From NCBI RefSeq assembly GCF_932274485.2, contig NC_065882.2:37666593-37730592 (forward strand): 64,000 bases of DNA, written 5' to 3'. Made by a program: the position numbers and the translations under genes. Positions 45,098 through 55,469 of the stretch are shown here, piece after piece. How positions within the stretch are numbered: position 1 is the stretch's first letter; every line of letters begins with the position of its first letter. Under the pieces are notes generated by a model. That model was given only the letters and a program-made list of their open reading frames with translations, made no database searches and was not told the origin of the DNA. Origin of the DNA: Patella vulgata. Lineage: Eukaryota > Mollusca > Gastropoda > Patellidae.

Positions 45098-46607
45098 CTA
45101 TTCAAAAAAAGTAGGGGATATTTGATTTTTAAGTGTTATTAAAGTCACCTAATGAAACTGACGAAGAAACAAATGACAAAATGAAATGAAGTTCACATTC
45201 ATCGATTTATTCCAAATGATCGTTAGACTAAGTAAGGCACAGACTGACCATTATAAGGGTAAAATGATACCCGGGGTCAAACAGCAAAGTTACCACAGCA
45301 TCACAACCAAGTCAGTAACGGGTAAATCCTCCTCTGTTTGCCAAACAAGCATTGATCCGACGTGGCATACTCCTAATGAGACGTCTAAGGTCATTTTGGT
45401 CCAGATTGTCCCATTCCTGTTGCAACGCAGCAAGTTCTTGGACATTGGCAGGACGTTGTTGACGTTGACGTAACCTCTTTCCAAGCATGTCCCAGACATG
45501 CTCGATGGGGGAGAGGTCGGGACTCAGTGCTGGCCAAGGTAATGTGGTGATGTTCTGTTGTTGGAGGTAACCTGTAACGATCCTGGCCCTGTGACATCTT
45601 GCGTTGTCATCCTGGAAGATGAAACGGCGGCCATGACGTCGTGCGAACGGCACAACATGGACTGCCAAGATGTTGTCCCGGTAGTACTGGCCTGTAACAC
45701 GCCCTGCAACAACATGTAAAGCCGTTCTTCCAGCAACAGTGATGCCTCCCCACACCATAACAGAACCACCCCCAAATCGATCATGTCTGATGACGTTAAC
45801 GTCTTGAAAGCGCTCGTTTCGACGACGCCACACCCTCCTACGTCTGTCCAAAAAATCAACAGTGAACCTTGACTCATCTGAAAACATCACATTGCTCCAG
45901 CGTCGATTATCCCAGTGTTGACGATCCCTACACCAACGACATCTTGCCTGAATGTGATGATCTCTCAAACAAGGGATCACGCGAGGACGTCGGGCGCGAA
46001 GGTGACCCCTATGCAGTCGATTCCGAATCGTCTGGCCACTCACTCTCACACCAGTGTCTGTTTGAAGACGAGCGCTGATCTGATTTGCTGTGATGACACG
46101 ATTTCTCAAGGCCAAGGTACGGATAAATCGATCCTGGGCTTGAGTTGTCGCCCTTGGTCGACCTGAGCGTGGTCTGTCCTGTACAGATTGTGTATCACGG
46201 TATTTGGACCATAGCCTGCTTATGACAGACTGAGAAACATTCATCGTCCGCGCCACAACCGCCTGTGTTGTGCCGATCTGTAGCATGCCAAGGGCACGTA
46301 ACCTTTCATTTTGGGTAAGCCGACGCATATCAAAATTTGTTTTCTCGTCACTAAAACAATTAAACTGATGTTTCCACCCTGGAATTCAATGCCACAATGA
46401 CTGTAACATTCAAAGTCAGAGTCGTGCAAATCTTGGGTTGGACCCCCATGATGATCCCAAGCATCACCTGCATTCCATGCGGTAGCTATTGGTGCGTTTG
46501 GGCGTCACATGTAACTGGAAATGTTTCTTCTGTTAGGTTATATAGTGACTTTTTTCGTAGTCATTTGCATATTTTAGTATTATGCCCCCAAAATCAAATA
46601 TCCCCTA
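45098..46607 (-). mobile_element. Tc1-like transposon, copy 3, right end truncated
   Basis: The left end is complete (TA at 45096-45097, then CTATTCAAAAAAAGTAGGGG). At the right the match to copies 1 and 2 stops after TATCCCCTA (46607), so the outermost 14 bases of the terminal repeat (CTTTTTTTGAATAG) and the TA are missing. Otherwise almost identical to copy 2. Because transposase needs both ends, this copy is probably fixed in place though its gene is open. Confidence 0.95.
45312..46328 (-). CDS. Tc1-like transposase, DD34E, 338 aa (copy 3)
   Basis: Complete frame with FSDESRF, FQDDNARCH and PIEHVWD motifs at family spacing. It has one in-frame codon deletion (ELAALQQ where copies 1 and 2 have ELAAALQQ, near residue 300), after the last catalytic Glu, plus changes R42K, R130C (QARCRWC) and Q284K. 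It could still supply enzyme in trans while its own element lacks one end. Expression unknown. Confidence 0.95.
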   Translation of the reverse strand: MRRLTQNERLRALGMLQIGTTQAVVARTMNVSQSVISRLWSKYRDTQSVQDRPRSGRPRATTQAQDRFIRTLALRNRVITANQISARLQTDTGVRVSGQTIRNRLHRGHLRARRPRVIPCLRDHHIQARCRWCRDRQHWDNRRWSNVMFSDESRFTVDFLDRRRRVWRRRNERFQDVNVIRHDRFGGGSVMVWGGITVAGRTALHVVAGRVTGQYYRDNILAVHVVPFARRHGRRFIFQDDNARCHRARIVTGYLQQQNITTLPWPALSPDLSPIEHVWDMLGKRLRQRQQRPANVQELAALQQEWDNLDQNDLRRLIRSMPRRINACLANRGGFTRY

Positions 46608-46844
46608 TATCTCTCCAATTATGAAAATGGACTAAAAATGACATATGGCCGTATTAGTCTCAGTCATTTCAACCGTTTGGCCACCATATTGGATTTTACC
46701 AAAAAGCTTCAAATTGATATTCAGTCGCCATTTTTAATCCGATTTTCGCAAACCATTTTTGTTTTGTTTTGAAGCCAGTCCAGGTGGCAATAATTCTTAG
46801 GAAACCAATTTTTGAATTTAGATTTTGTTTTTTTTCGGGTCGGC
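46608..46844. other. Unassigned DNA between Tc1 copy 3 and a Penelope terminal array
   Basis: AT-rich, with phrases of the Z style (GGCCACCATATTGGATTTTACC). No gene. Confidence 0.45.
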
Positions 46845-47000
46845 AACACTATATACCGGAAAACAACCGGAAAACATCATTTTATACTGAATATCGAAAA
46901 ACACCGGAAAAACACTAAATACCGGAAAACACACTAAATACCGAAAAATACCCTAAATAGGTAACCCAGAGACTAGCACCCTAAATAGGTAACCGGGAGC
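46845..47000. repeat. CCGGAAAAC array at the 3' end of Penelope-like copy 2
   Basis: ACACTATATACCGGAAAACA and further units, then ATTTTATACTGAATATCG, CTAAATAGGTAACCCAGAGA and CTAAATAGGTAACCGGGAGC. Same order as at 38036-38260. Confidence 0.85.
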
Positions 47001-49321
47001 CTGGTCCTCTGTGTGCCTTGGTTAGGGTTAGGTTTAAGAATTTGGGGGAGAGGTTAAGTCGCCATATAAGCACTGACCTAGGATGATGAAAAGTTAGTTC
47101 GCGATATTTCCTAGTTTTATTAAAAATACATGCAATTCATTAGATTAATTTATAAAAGTAATTTCACTGTTTTTGGTGTTGGTGGCGCTGATGGTCTTCC
47201 TTGGATGGTACTTCTGGTATTCTGGGGGAGAGCCACATTAGTGTGTTTCCTACTACGAATGGGATTTTCTAAAAAAAAATCGTGTTTGTTCCACATCACC
47301 GGGTTAGGGCTAGGGATTCTTATATCTAGTTGATTTTATTTACTAACGGTTAGGGATAGGATTTGATATATGGTTGGTTTTGGGTTAGGGTGGAGACTTA
47401 GTTATTTACTGTGCACTAGGATATCGTTCAGGTTTTTATTTTTAGAATATGCAATTATTAGTTTCTGTGTGAATTTTTTCGGGTGATTTTCTTGGAGATC
47501 AGTATAGTGTTTTCTGATGATTTTGGATGCACTTGCTGCTGTTGCGCTAAATGGGACTACAAAAGGGGCTATTGCGCTAGCCGTATGAATATTCAAACCT
47601 AGGGGAGCTCTTCTTTTCAATTTGTCAATCCAGAATTTTTCTCTTGTTAGGCTAAACGTTTTAATTTCTTCTGTAGTTTTAAAGTCGCTCTTGGTCTTTT
47701 CTATCGGCGTGACACTGAGATCAGAAATGTCATGATTTGGTTGGTTGAAATAAATTGAGACCGGTTTGTCTTTTTTGGTGACTATGTCTGATCGGTGACC
47801 GTTAATTCTTTCCCTAAGTGCATTTTGAGTCTCCCCTACGTATTGCTTGTCACATTGTCTGCATGAAATTAGATAAATTATATTTGAACTACTGCATGAA
47901 AGTTGGTCTAATATTGCGAATTGTGTGGCAGATGTTTTGTTATGGAAATGGTCGGATATGTTTAAGATTTTGCATGTTTGACATCTTTGGTTGTAACTGC
48001 TGATTGCATATTATTTCTTTCTTTGGCGGCAAGTTCAACTAAAGTGTTGTTTTTAATACGACGTAGATAGCGTTTGGAGTATCCCCTTTCTCTTAATTTG
48101 CTAAATACCAGCGCACATGCTGACTCAGAGTCGGTCTTCTGAGTACATATCCTATGAAAACGGAGAATCTGTGATTTTATGATGCCAGAGAAGGTATGTT
48201 TGGGGTGAAAGGAGCTCTTGAACAATAATTGATGTGTATCGGTTTCTTTGAAAAATACTTTAGTTTCCAGTTGGCCGGTGTTTTTGGTGTTGCTACTTTT
48301 AAAGATAGTGCTGTCAAGAAAATATATGCTGTTATGACTTACATTTGCGGTTAATTTGATAGATGGATGATGATTGTTCAGAATATTGAAAAACGTCCAA
48401 AATTCGTCCAGACTATGAAAACGTCATCTAGAAAGCGCCCATAGAAATCCGGTTTTAATGAGCAGAGCGGCAGAACTTCCCTTTCCCACTCTGCCATGAA
48501 GAGGTTTGCATAACTCGGGGCAAATCGTTTTCCCATCGCAGTTCCGGAAGACTGGAGGTATACTTGGTCGTTGAAAGCGAAGTCATTCCTCCTCAGACAA
48601 ATGTTTGAGGATTTCTTTGTCCGGCCTGGATGCTTGCGGGTTCCTAAGAAATGCTTTCCTAACTGCTTCAATACCCGTGTTATTATCGATGTTCGTGTAC
48701 ATGCTCTGTACGTCGATGGATATTAAAATGGTGTGTTCGGAGACTCTTAACTGTTTGATTTTGTGAATTAAATCGTTAGTGTCTTTAAGGTAGGATGGGT
48801 GTTGGCATGCTAGGGGTAATAAGAAATGGTCTATATATTATGATACGTTGTATGATTCGCTGCCACAGTCTGATATTATTGGGCGCCCCTTCGGTAATTT
48901 ATTAGGTATAAACCATTCTGTTTCTGGATTTTTATGTATTTTTGGTAGTGTATAGAGATGTCTTTGTCGGCAATCAGATTTAGCAGATAGATAATCATAT
49001 TGTTTTGCTGTTATGTATTCCTTGTCTTGCAATTCATGTAAGATGTTGTTTATTAAAGTTGCGGTTTCCTTAAAGATGGGTTGGTCTAATTTAGTGTAAT
49101 GTAAAGGATTACTTAATTGTTTTTCTGCCTCTGAGATATAGTCTGCGCGATTTATTATGACACAACCCGAGCCTTTGTCGCTTTTTTTTAATTATTATGT
49201 TTTTGTCTTTTTTGAGGGCGTTTAATGCTGTTTTAGTTGAGATTTGGTTTTTGTGATTGTGGTTGAAGGGATGATATTTCTGTGTTCATTTCGTCGAAAG
49301 TTTTTAGGATGGCTGGTGATA
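47001..49321 (-). pseudogene. Penelope-like element copy 2: 5'-truncated RT + GIY-YIG
   Basis: The GIY-YIG nuclease is better kept here than in copy 1. Upstream, SDHFHNKTSATQFAILDQLS leads into the Y-rich core (NIIYLISCRQCDKQYVGETQ), then LRERINGHRSDIV, KFWIDKLKRRAPLGLN (about 47600) and a tail ending near 47402. RT motifs: KQYDYLSAKSDCRQRHLYTL (about 48990), GKRFAPSYANLFMAEWE (about 48520), FLDDVFIVW (about 48420) and SSFHPKHTFSGIIKSQ (about 48205). The element stops abruptly at 49321 (GGCTGGTGATAAT|AACCGG), about 80 codons into the RT ORF relative to copy 1, and is joined to the 3' module of another copy. It has a handful of frame breaks. Confidence 0.9.
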
Positions 49322-49735
49322 ATAACCGGAAAACAACCGGAAAACAACCGGAAAACACTATTTTATATTGAATACCGGAAAACACCGGAAAAAAGACTAA
49401 ATACCGGAAAACACACTTAATACCGGAAAATACCCTAAATAGGTAACCCGGAGACTATAGTACCCTAAATAGGTAACCGGGAGCCTGGTTTATAGTTAGC
49501 CTGGGTTAGGGTTAGTTTCAGGTTTATAGTATAGTCCTTTTCCGGGTTACCTATTTAGGGTGCTTTCCGATATTTAGTGTGTTTTCCGGTATTTAGTGTT
49601 TTTCCGGTGTTTTCTGGTATTCAGTATAACATGGAGTTTTCCGGTAGATTTCCGGTTGTTTTCCGGTGTTTTTCTGTGTTTTCCGGTGTTTTCCGGTATA
49701 TAGTGTAGCCCCTTTCGGGTTCACTTTGAAATTTT
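49322..49735. repeat. Back-to-back Penelope terminal modules
   Basis: 49322-49500 is a forward CCGGAAAAC module with the same CTAAATAGGTAACCCGGAGA and GAGCCTGG inner end as at 46980. 49540-49705 is the module reversed (TTTTCCGGGTTACCTATTTA...GTTTTCCGGTATATAGTGTA-GCCCC). So copy 2 is followed upstream by the tail of a second element in tandem, then by an inverted tail. Confidence 0.8.
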
Positions 49736-50219
49736 TCGACTTTTAAAGCCCATAGACATTATTAATTAATGTGAATTTTAACCTTTGCGCATATGATGAC
49801 CCTGACCTCTCCTAACCAGTAATATCAAAAAGTTTGATCTTGAAGTATAAACTCCGGTTTTATTAAAGAGTTGAAAATGACAGTTTTTCCCTCTTTGATA
49901 TTTAATGCTATACAGATACTCGACAGTGCGTGACCAGACATGACATAGCACGAAATATGACGCGATTATTTTCCGGTATTAAGTGTGTTTTCCGGTATTT
50001 AGTCTCGTAGCGATTGGAATTTTTGAGTCTGTAGATAAAGAAACTGATTGAATAGTTTTCGGGAAGTTGTGGTAATATATACAATATTTTCTAGGCCTGG
50101 TCGCGTCTGTACAAAATACCGAAAGAATCCGCAAAATACCGAAAAATTCCGAATAAAATCCGAAAAGTACCGATATAATTTCCGATAAACTCAACACTAA
50201 TTACCGAAAAAAAACCAGG
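49736..50219. other. Unassigned DNA with scattered CCGGTATTTAGT words
   Basis: Isolated fragments of the Penelope terminal words occur near 49970-50010 and 50115-50205 (TACCGAAAAATTCCG). Otherwise no gene or repeat recognised. Confidence 0.45.
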
Positions 50220-50618
50220 CTACACATATTGATTGTTAGGTGGGTCATGGGTCAGGCTATGCCACGCATAAAAATTGTGGGGAACGCATGAAAATGGTGG
50301 ACACCCTAGGTGGGTAATTTGTCACGCTAGGCCGCTTATGAATATAGTGGAACACTAGGTTGATCATGGATCACAATAGGTCTCGCATACGACTTGTGGG
50401 GTACTGTAGGTGGGTCATGGGTAAAAGTAGGACACATGTAAAAATTGTGGGGCACTCTAGGTGGGTCATAGATTAGGGTTGTTTCCAGACAGCATTCACT
50501 ATAATACATGGAAACGTTGATTTCATTCAAAATGTGCACATATTAAAGACCTACGTCCTGCCTGGGGAAAGGAAGGTTACTTTTCATGTAGACTTTAGGC
50601 CTTTAATGATCACTCTAC
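50220..50618. repeat. Left inverted arm of a minisatellite-bearing element
   Basis: 50225-50475 is a degenerate tandem of GTGGGTCATGGGT...CGCATAAAAATTGTGG units. It is followed by GCATTCACTATAATACATGG, AACGTTGATTTCATTCAAAA and TGTGCACATATT up to about 50618. The same items occur reversed at 57485-57610 and 57915-58095. Confidence 0.75.
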
Positions 50619-51024
50619 TTTCAATTATACTACTAGTTTCATTTGATACTTTAACGCTTGTAATCCCCGAGTGAATTTTCTGATATTAGCCACAAAATTT
50701 GGCTGGATTAAGTCCGTATGACGCCGGCGAAGCTCGCTCGCAAAACGGTCCATGAATGAACTTAAGCCATTATCTTACATTCTGCTATTTAGAAACTATT
50801 TAGAGCATTGAAAGTGTCAAAATCGTATAGGGCATTCAAGATAAGACACTTATTCACCCTGATTTGAATTATAGACGCAATATTTAGGCGAACTGATCAT
50901 TTTTCGAATTCAGCTTTGGCCTTAATGCATCGGATTATATGCAATCAGCTTATATCTCAAACTATTTATTTTCTATTTTTTATATGAATTTGACATTTTC
51001 GTGACTCTAAATAGTCTAATGTGT
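50619..51024. other. Unassigned DNA inside the element
   Basis: AT-rich; no gene or repeat recognised. Confidence 0.45.
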
Positions 51025-51369
51025 CATAGTCCACCACTGATGGTCTGTGACCCAGTCCGCACACAGACTACAGTGGTGGATTGAGTCACATAATATCAGT
51101 GGTGGCCTATGCCACAGGCCATCGGGGGTAGACTGGGACACACAGACCAACAGTGATGGAGTGAGCCACATACCATCATTGGTGGACTTTGCCACATACC
51201 TTCATGGGTGGACTTTGGCACAAACCATCAGTCATAGACTAAGATGCAGTAGACTATGACTGGTCCACACAGACCATCAGTGGTGTACTGGGCCATAGAC
51301 TATCACTGGTAAACTGACCCACAAAGCATTAGTGGTGGACTGGGCCACATACCATCAGTGTTGGACCGG
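51025..51369. repeat. ~27-bp minisatellite, left part
   Basis: Degenerate units of ACCATCAGTGGTGGACTGGG-CCACAT. The first unit (51025-51060) is reversed (AGTCCACCACTGATGGTCTG); all later ones are forward. It stops at the LINE insertion and resumes at 57168. Short open frames here are by-products. Confidence 0.9.
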
Positions 51370-51756
51370 AAATGAAATGAAATGAAATGTGGTTTTATGG
51401 CACGTCAGCTCCAATCGGGCTATATTGCGCCAAATATATGGTGAATATTACGAGACAAGCTAAATTATATCACAGAAAAAACATTATATGCATAAATAAA
51501 AACAATATCACAGTTAATAAAATTTAAAAAAAAAAAAACTTTTATGCATATAAATATTAAATACAAAAATGATATGATATATACAATTAAAATTTATGAT
51601 AAAATCCTGTCTCTTTTAAACAGTCTAAGGCTTTACCATATAAACCCGGTTGGGCAAACATGTGATGTAATGACTGACAACGGTAAAAATTCGATCTAAT
51701 ATTCTTGAAATGCTTGCACTCAATCAAAATGTGCTTCACTGTCAAAGGAACATGAC

Positions 51757-52343
51757 AGTGTTAGGGTGACCCACCATAAATAAATATCTCCATATATCTC
51801 GACAATTACGCCACAATATTTATATATATGCCAAGCCTCAAATCAGTTTCACACAATTATAGTCAATAAATAAACGATCATGTTGTACTTAATAAGCTAG
51901 AACAAGAAATTGAATTTAGAAATAAGCACGTTAGGTAGCTCAACAATCGTTTTAAGAAGCTTGTAAAAGTAAAATGAAACTACTGCTAGTATCATGTTCC
52001 TGCCTAACCCGAGTGATTCAGATATATTATTTGTACTAAACCAAAAGATGCCGCTCTTAACGGTACAGTTAATGATAAAGCGATTTAAAAAATGAAACGA
52101 ACGTAATTTCTAAATCTGCTGTAATAACCAAGAAGCTTAATTTAACTGCTATTCAAAATCGTCAACAATAAATTTTTTACGGCTGTAATAGTTGATAGAT
52201 TTGTAGAGAATTGCACGTGCCATGGCTATTTATAGTATCATACTGTCAGAAAGTTGGTCTCGGCACGGCGAATGTGCACGCTTCAGTGGTAGTCTCGAAC
52301 TATCAGCGGTGGACTGTATTTCTGTGAGGACATGGGTCACCCT
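51757..52343. mobile_element. Inverted-repeat DNA element, ~0.59 kb, inserted in LINE ORF2
   Basis: Terminal inverted repeats TTAGGGTGACCCA (left) and TGGGTCACCCTAA (right), flanked by CAGTG on both sides (5-bp target duplication). The insertion splits the LINE codons for the C-terminal PECEHC motif; LINE copy 2 at 58461-58485 shows the unoccupied site (ACAGCGTTCACATTCAGG). It has no coding capacity. Internal text (CAATAAATATCTCC-like left end; ACTAAACCAAAAGATGCCGC, GCACGTTAGGTAGCTC) matches the 1.9-kb element at 33819-35755. Confidence 0.9.
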
Positions 52344-55300
52344 AACAGTGTTCACATTCTGGTTGAGGCTCTCGCTTTAAAATGAAAATATGAGTTAAAA
52401 AAGTATGACCAATGCGAGAGCGACACAAAACAACTTCATCCCTCCTGTTGGTTCTATAGGAGCTTGGCCAGTCTCCTAAGAGAGGTTTAATGTGATGAAG
52501 TTTGTTTGTGTCTGCAAGATCCCAAAACCATTGCCAGCGGTCATATGTATAAAAAGTTAATGGCCGATCTGAAATCGGTGAAAGTTAAAAGACATTGCGA
52601 TATGGGAAGATCTAAAGCAGACTTGGCAGCAAAGTCTGCTTGATCATTGCCTTTAATATCAACATGACTGGGGAGCCAGCAAAGCACGGTGTCCTTGCCG
52701 TTAAACTCGTGTGATAGTAGCAAACGATAAATGTCTGTTACTAAAGGTTGTACAAGCTGCTTATTATTTATTGCCTGTAAAGAGGACAAAGAATCAGTAA
52801 ATATAATGTGTTTTAAAGATGAAGACGACTTAATGAACTCCAAAGCCTAAAAGATGACCTGGAGTTCAACAGTAAATATGGAAGCAGCAGGAGGAAGACA
52901 AACAGAAATGGTCTCAGATGGCGTGACAGTAACCGAAGCTACCCGATCGCCATCTTTGGAACCATCTGTATAAATTGGAGCATAATCACCATATTTAGAC
53001 CATAACTCTCTGAAGGGAGACTGAAACAGTGTGGAACTAGTAACTTTCTTTTTTTTCTTTTTTTTTGTAAGATCAAGATCGATCTTGGGAGGGTGTCTCA
53101 AAGAAAGGGGTATTCGCAATACTGTCTTGACTGATACCAGCCTGAGACAAAAGGGGTTGAATGCGAATACCGAATGATGGAGTAACATTAGTCTTCAGTA
53201 AATATAGATGTTCATGATAGGGTCTAAATATGGTGTTAAATGGAATATAATGAGGCAGAGATGAAATTTTTGTAGCATACTGCAGTGCAAGTTTATCAGG
53301 TCTGTCGTGCAATGAGGGCTCGTGCGCCTCGACGTATAAACTCTGCACTGGAGATGTTCGGAATGCTCCTAAACTTTTTCTAACTCCTAGGTTGTGAATG
53401 ATGTCAAGCTCTTTGAGATAAGACTCGAGGGCAGACCCATACACAATACACCCATAATCTAGTTTAGATCTTATCAGTGCTCAATATAATCTGAGCAAGA
53501 CCTTACGGCCTGCTCCCCAGTAAGTGTTTGATAAAACTCTCAATATATTGAGGGCTTTCAGACATTTTTTCTTGAGGGTTTCAATATGAGGGATAAATGA
53601 TAATTTCTTATCAAATATCAAACCCAAGAATTTCCTTTCATCTGCAACTGGAATGGAACTACCATCCAGTGTAAGCTCCGGATCAGGATGTAAACCATGC
53701 ACACAGTCTTGGATTTCAGTTGCCCATCGTTGAATAGAATTCAAGCAAAACTGCAGCTGGCGTTCCATTGTCTACATGCTTGTCGATCCGTAACACATCT
53801 GGAAGTCATCAACATAAAGAGAGCCATCAACCCCGCGTTTAAGGCACGTCGTATTTATTTTGATAAAAAAAAGTGTGGGAGACAATATACTTCCCTGAAG
53901 AACTCCCATTTCCTGGGGAAATGGGTCAGAGAATATTGATCCCAAACGTACCTTAAACAACCTATCTTCTAAGAAGTTTTTAATGAAGATAGGTAAGCGA
54001 CCCCGCAATCTCTCCATGTTTTTGCAAATGCAGCTAGTTAAAGCGATCGGACGATAATTGGTAGGATTCGTGGGATCATTACCCGGTTTAGGGATGGGAA
54101 TTAGTATGGCTTCATGCCACGAAGGGCGGACAAAGGTAAATGTTTTAAAATCTGGTAGTGAATTTCATCTGGACCAGTTGTAGTATTTCGAGCTCGTTTA
54201 AGAGATTCACGGAGTTCAGCAATAGAAAACTTTTCATTATAACATTCATAATTACGGGACTTAAAATTAAGTCGCCTTTTCTCCTGCTGATGTTTAATGA
54301 CCTGGAAGGCATCAGAGGAGAAATTGGATGATGAATTGAATGAGAATGTACTGGTCAGAGAATTAGCGATATCAGGAAATGTTGTTAGGGTGGAATTATT
54401 AACATTTCGATGGTTAACTGATAATGCACTACTTTTACCTTTAATTCTACGAATCCTATGCCATACGGATTTGGAAGTGGTACGGGAATTTATCCTTGAG
54501 ACAACCTTACCATGAAGATTTCTTTCCTTGGCGTATTACGGGCCTTCGCCCGGACCATTTGGTATGCTGCAATATTCTCCATGGAAGGGTGATTCTCAAG
54601 GCGTCTTAAAATACGATCACGCTCTTTAAGAGCGGATTTACAATGGTTATTATACCATGGTTTATTGAAACGTTTGGGCTTAGTCGCAGTCTTTGGAATC
54701 GCCTGCTCAGCTACATCTTGAAGAATTGAAGTGAATAAGGCCATGGGCTCATCTGCATCTTCTAACTCTTTTGCATCAAAAGAGAAGAGACACAAAGATT
54801 CAAAAAGAGCCCAATCAGCCTTATGCAACTTCCACCTCTGCGGCCTTTCAATCGGAGAGGGTCCATTATTATAAAACAAGATCGGAAAATGGTCACTGTC
54901 ACACAGATTGTCATTCACTCTCCATGTAAAATCCTGAAACAGGACCGAAAGAGCAAATGGTTAGATTAAGGGAAGAAAAAAAAGCTGTGGCAGGATGTAG
55001 ATAAGTAGGCGAGATATCATTTAAAAAACACAAATTATTAATGTTAATGAAGTCCGCTATTTGTTTACCTCTGTTATTATCATCTGGACTACCCCAGTGT
55101 GAATGATGACCATTAAAATCTCCCGTAATTATAAACGGGAGGGGATGTTGTGCAACAAGATCACCAAGATCTCTGGGGTTCAGATGTAAACTAGGTGGTA
55201 AATATACAGAGCAGAGTGTGATAGGAATATGTAGAGTCACCCTCACTGCAACTGCCTGTAAAGGCGAGGTGAGGTCGACTTTACTCTGCGGAATATTTCC

Positions 55301-55440
55301 TGTAAAGGCGAGGTGAGGTCGACTTTACTCTGCGGAATATTTCCATTAAGGAAAATGGAAACACCACCCTGTGTTCTACCATCATCGTTAGGAAAATGAT
55401 GGTACGCAACAAAATGTCTGAGTGTAAAGACATCTGAATT
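52344..55440 (-). pseudogene. LINE ORF2: endonuclease, reverse transcriptase, RNase H
   Basis: Endonuclease (APE type): HFVAYHHFPNDDGRTQGG (about 55390), FIITGDFNGHHSHWGSP (about 55120) and DSDHFPILF (about 54900). The N-terminal piece with WNCRG and the catalytic LQE is not present between ORF1's stop and this point. A 44-bp exact duplication (55257-55344) interrupts the domain. RT: KTATKPKRFNKPWYNNHC (about 54680), NPTNYRPIALTSC (about 54050), GVLQGSILSPTLFF (about 53910) and SLYVDDF (about 53810). The segment with motif A and its Asp appears deleted, since the text jumps from TSCICKNMER to LRGRLPIFIKNFL. RNase H: PIYTDGSKDGDR (about 52980), IIFTDSLSSLQAINNK and CWLPSHVDIKGNDQAD. C-terminus: CRSRIGHTFLTHIF then PECEH, where the DNA element cuts in. 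Clearly dead. Confidence 0.88.
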
Positions 55441-55469
55441 CTTTAAAAAAGTTCCTTGTGGCTGAGGGA

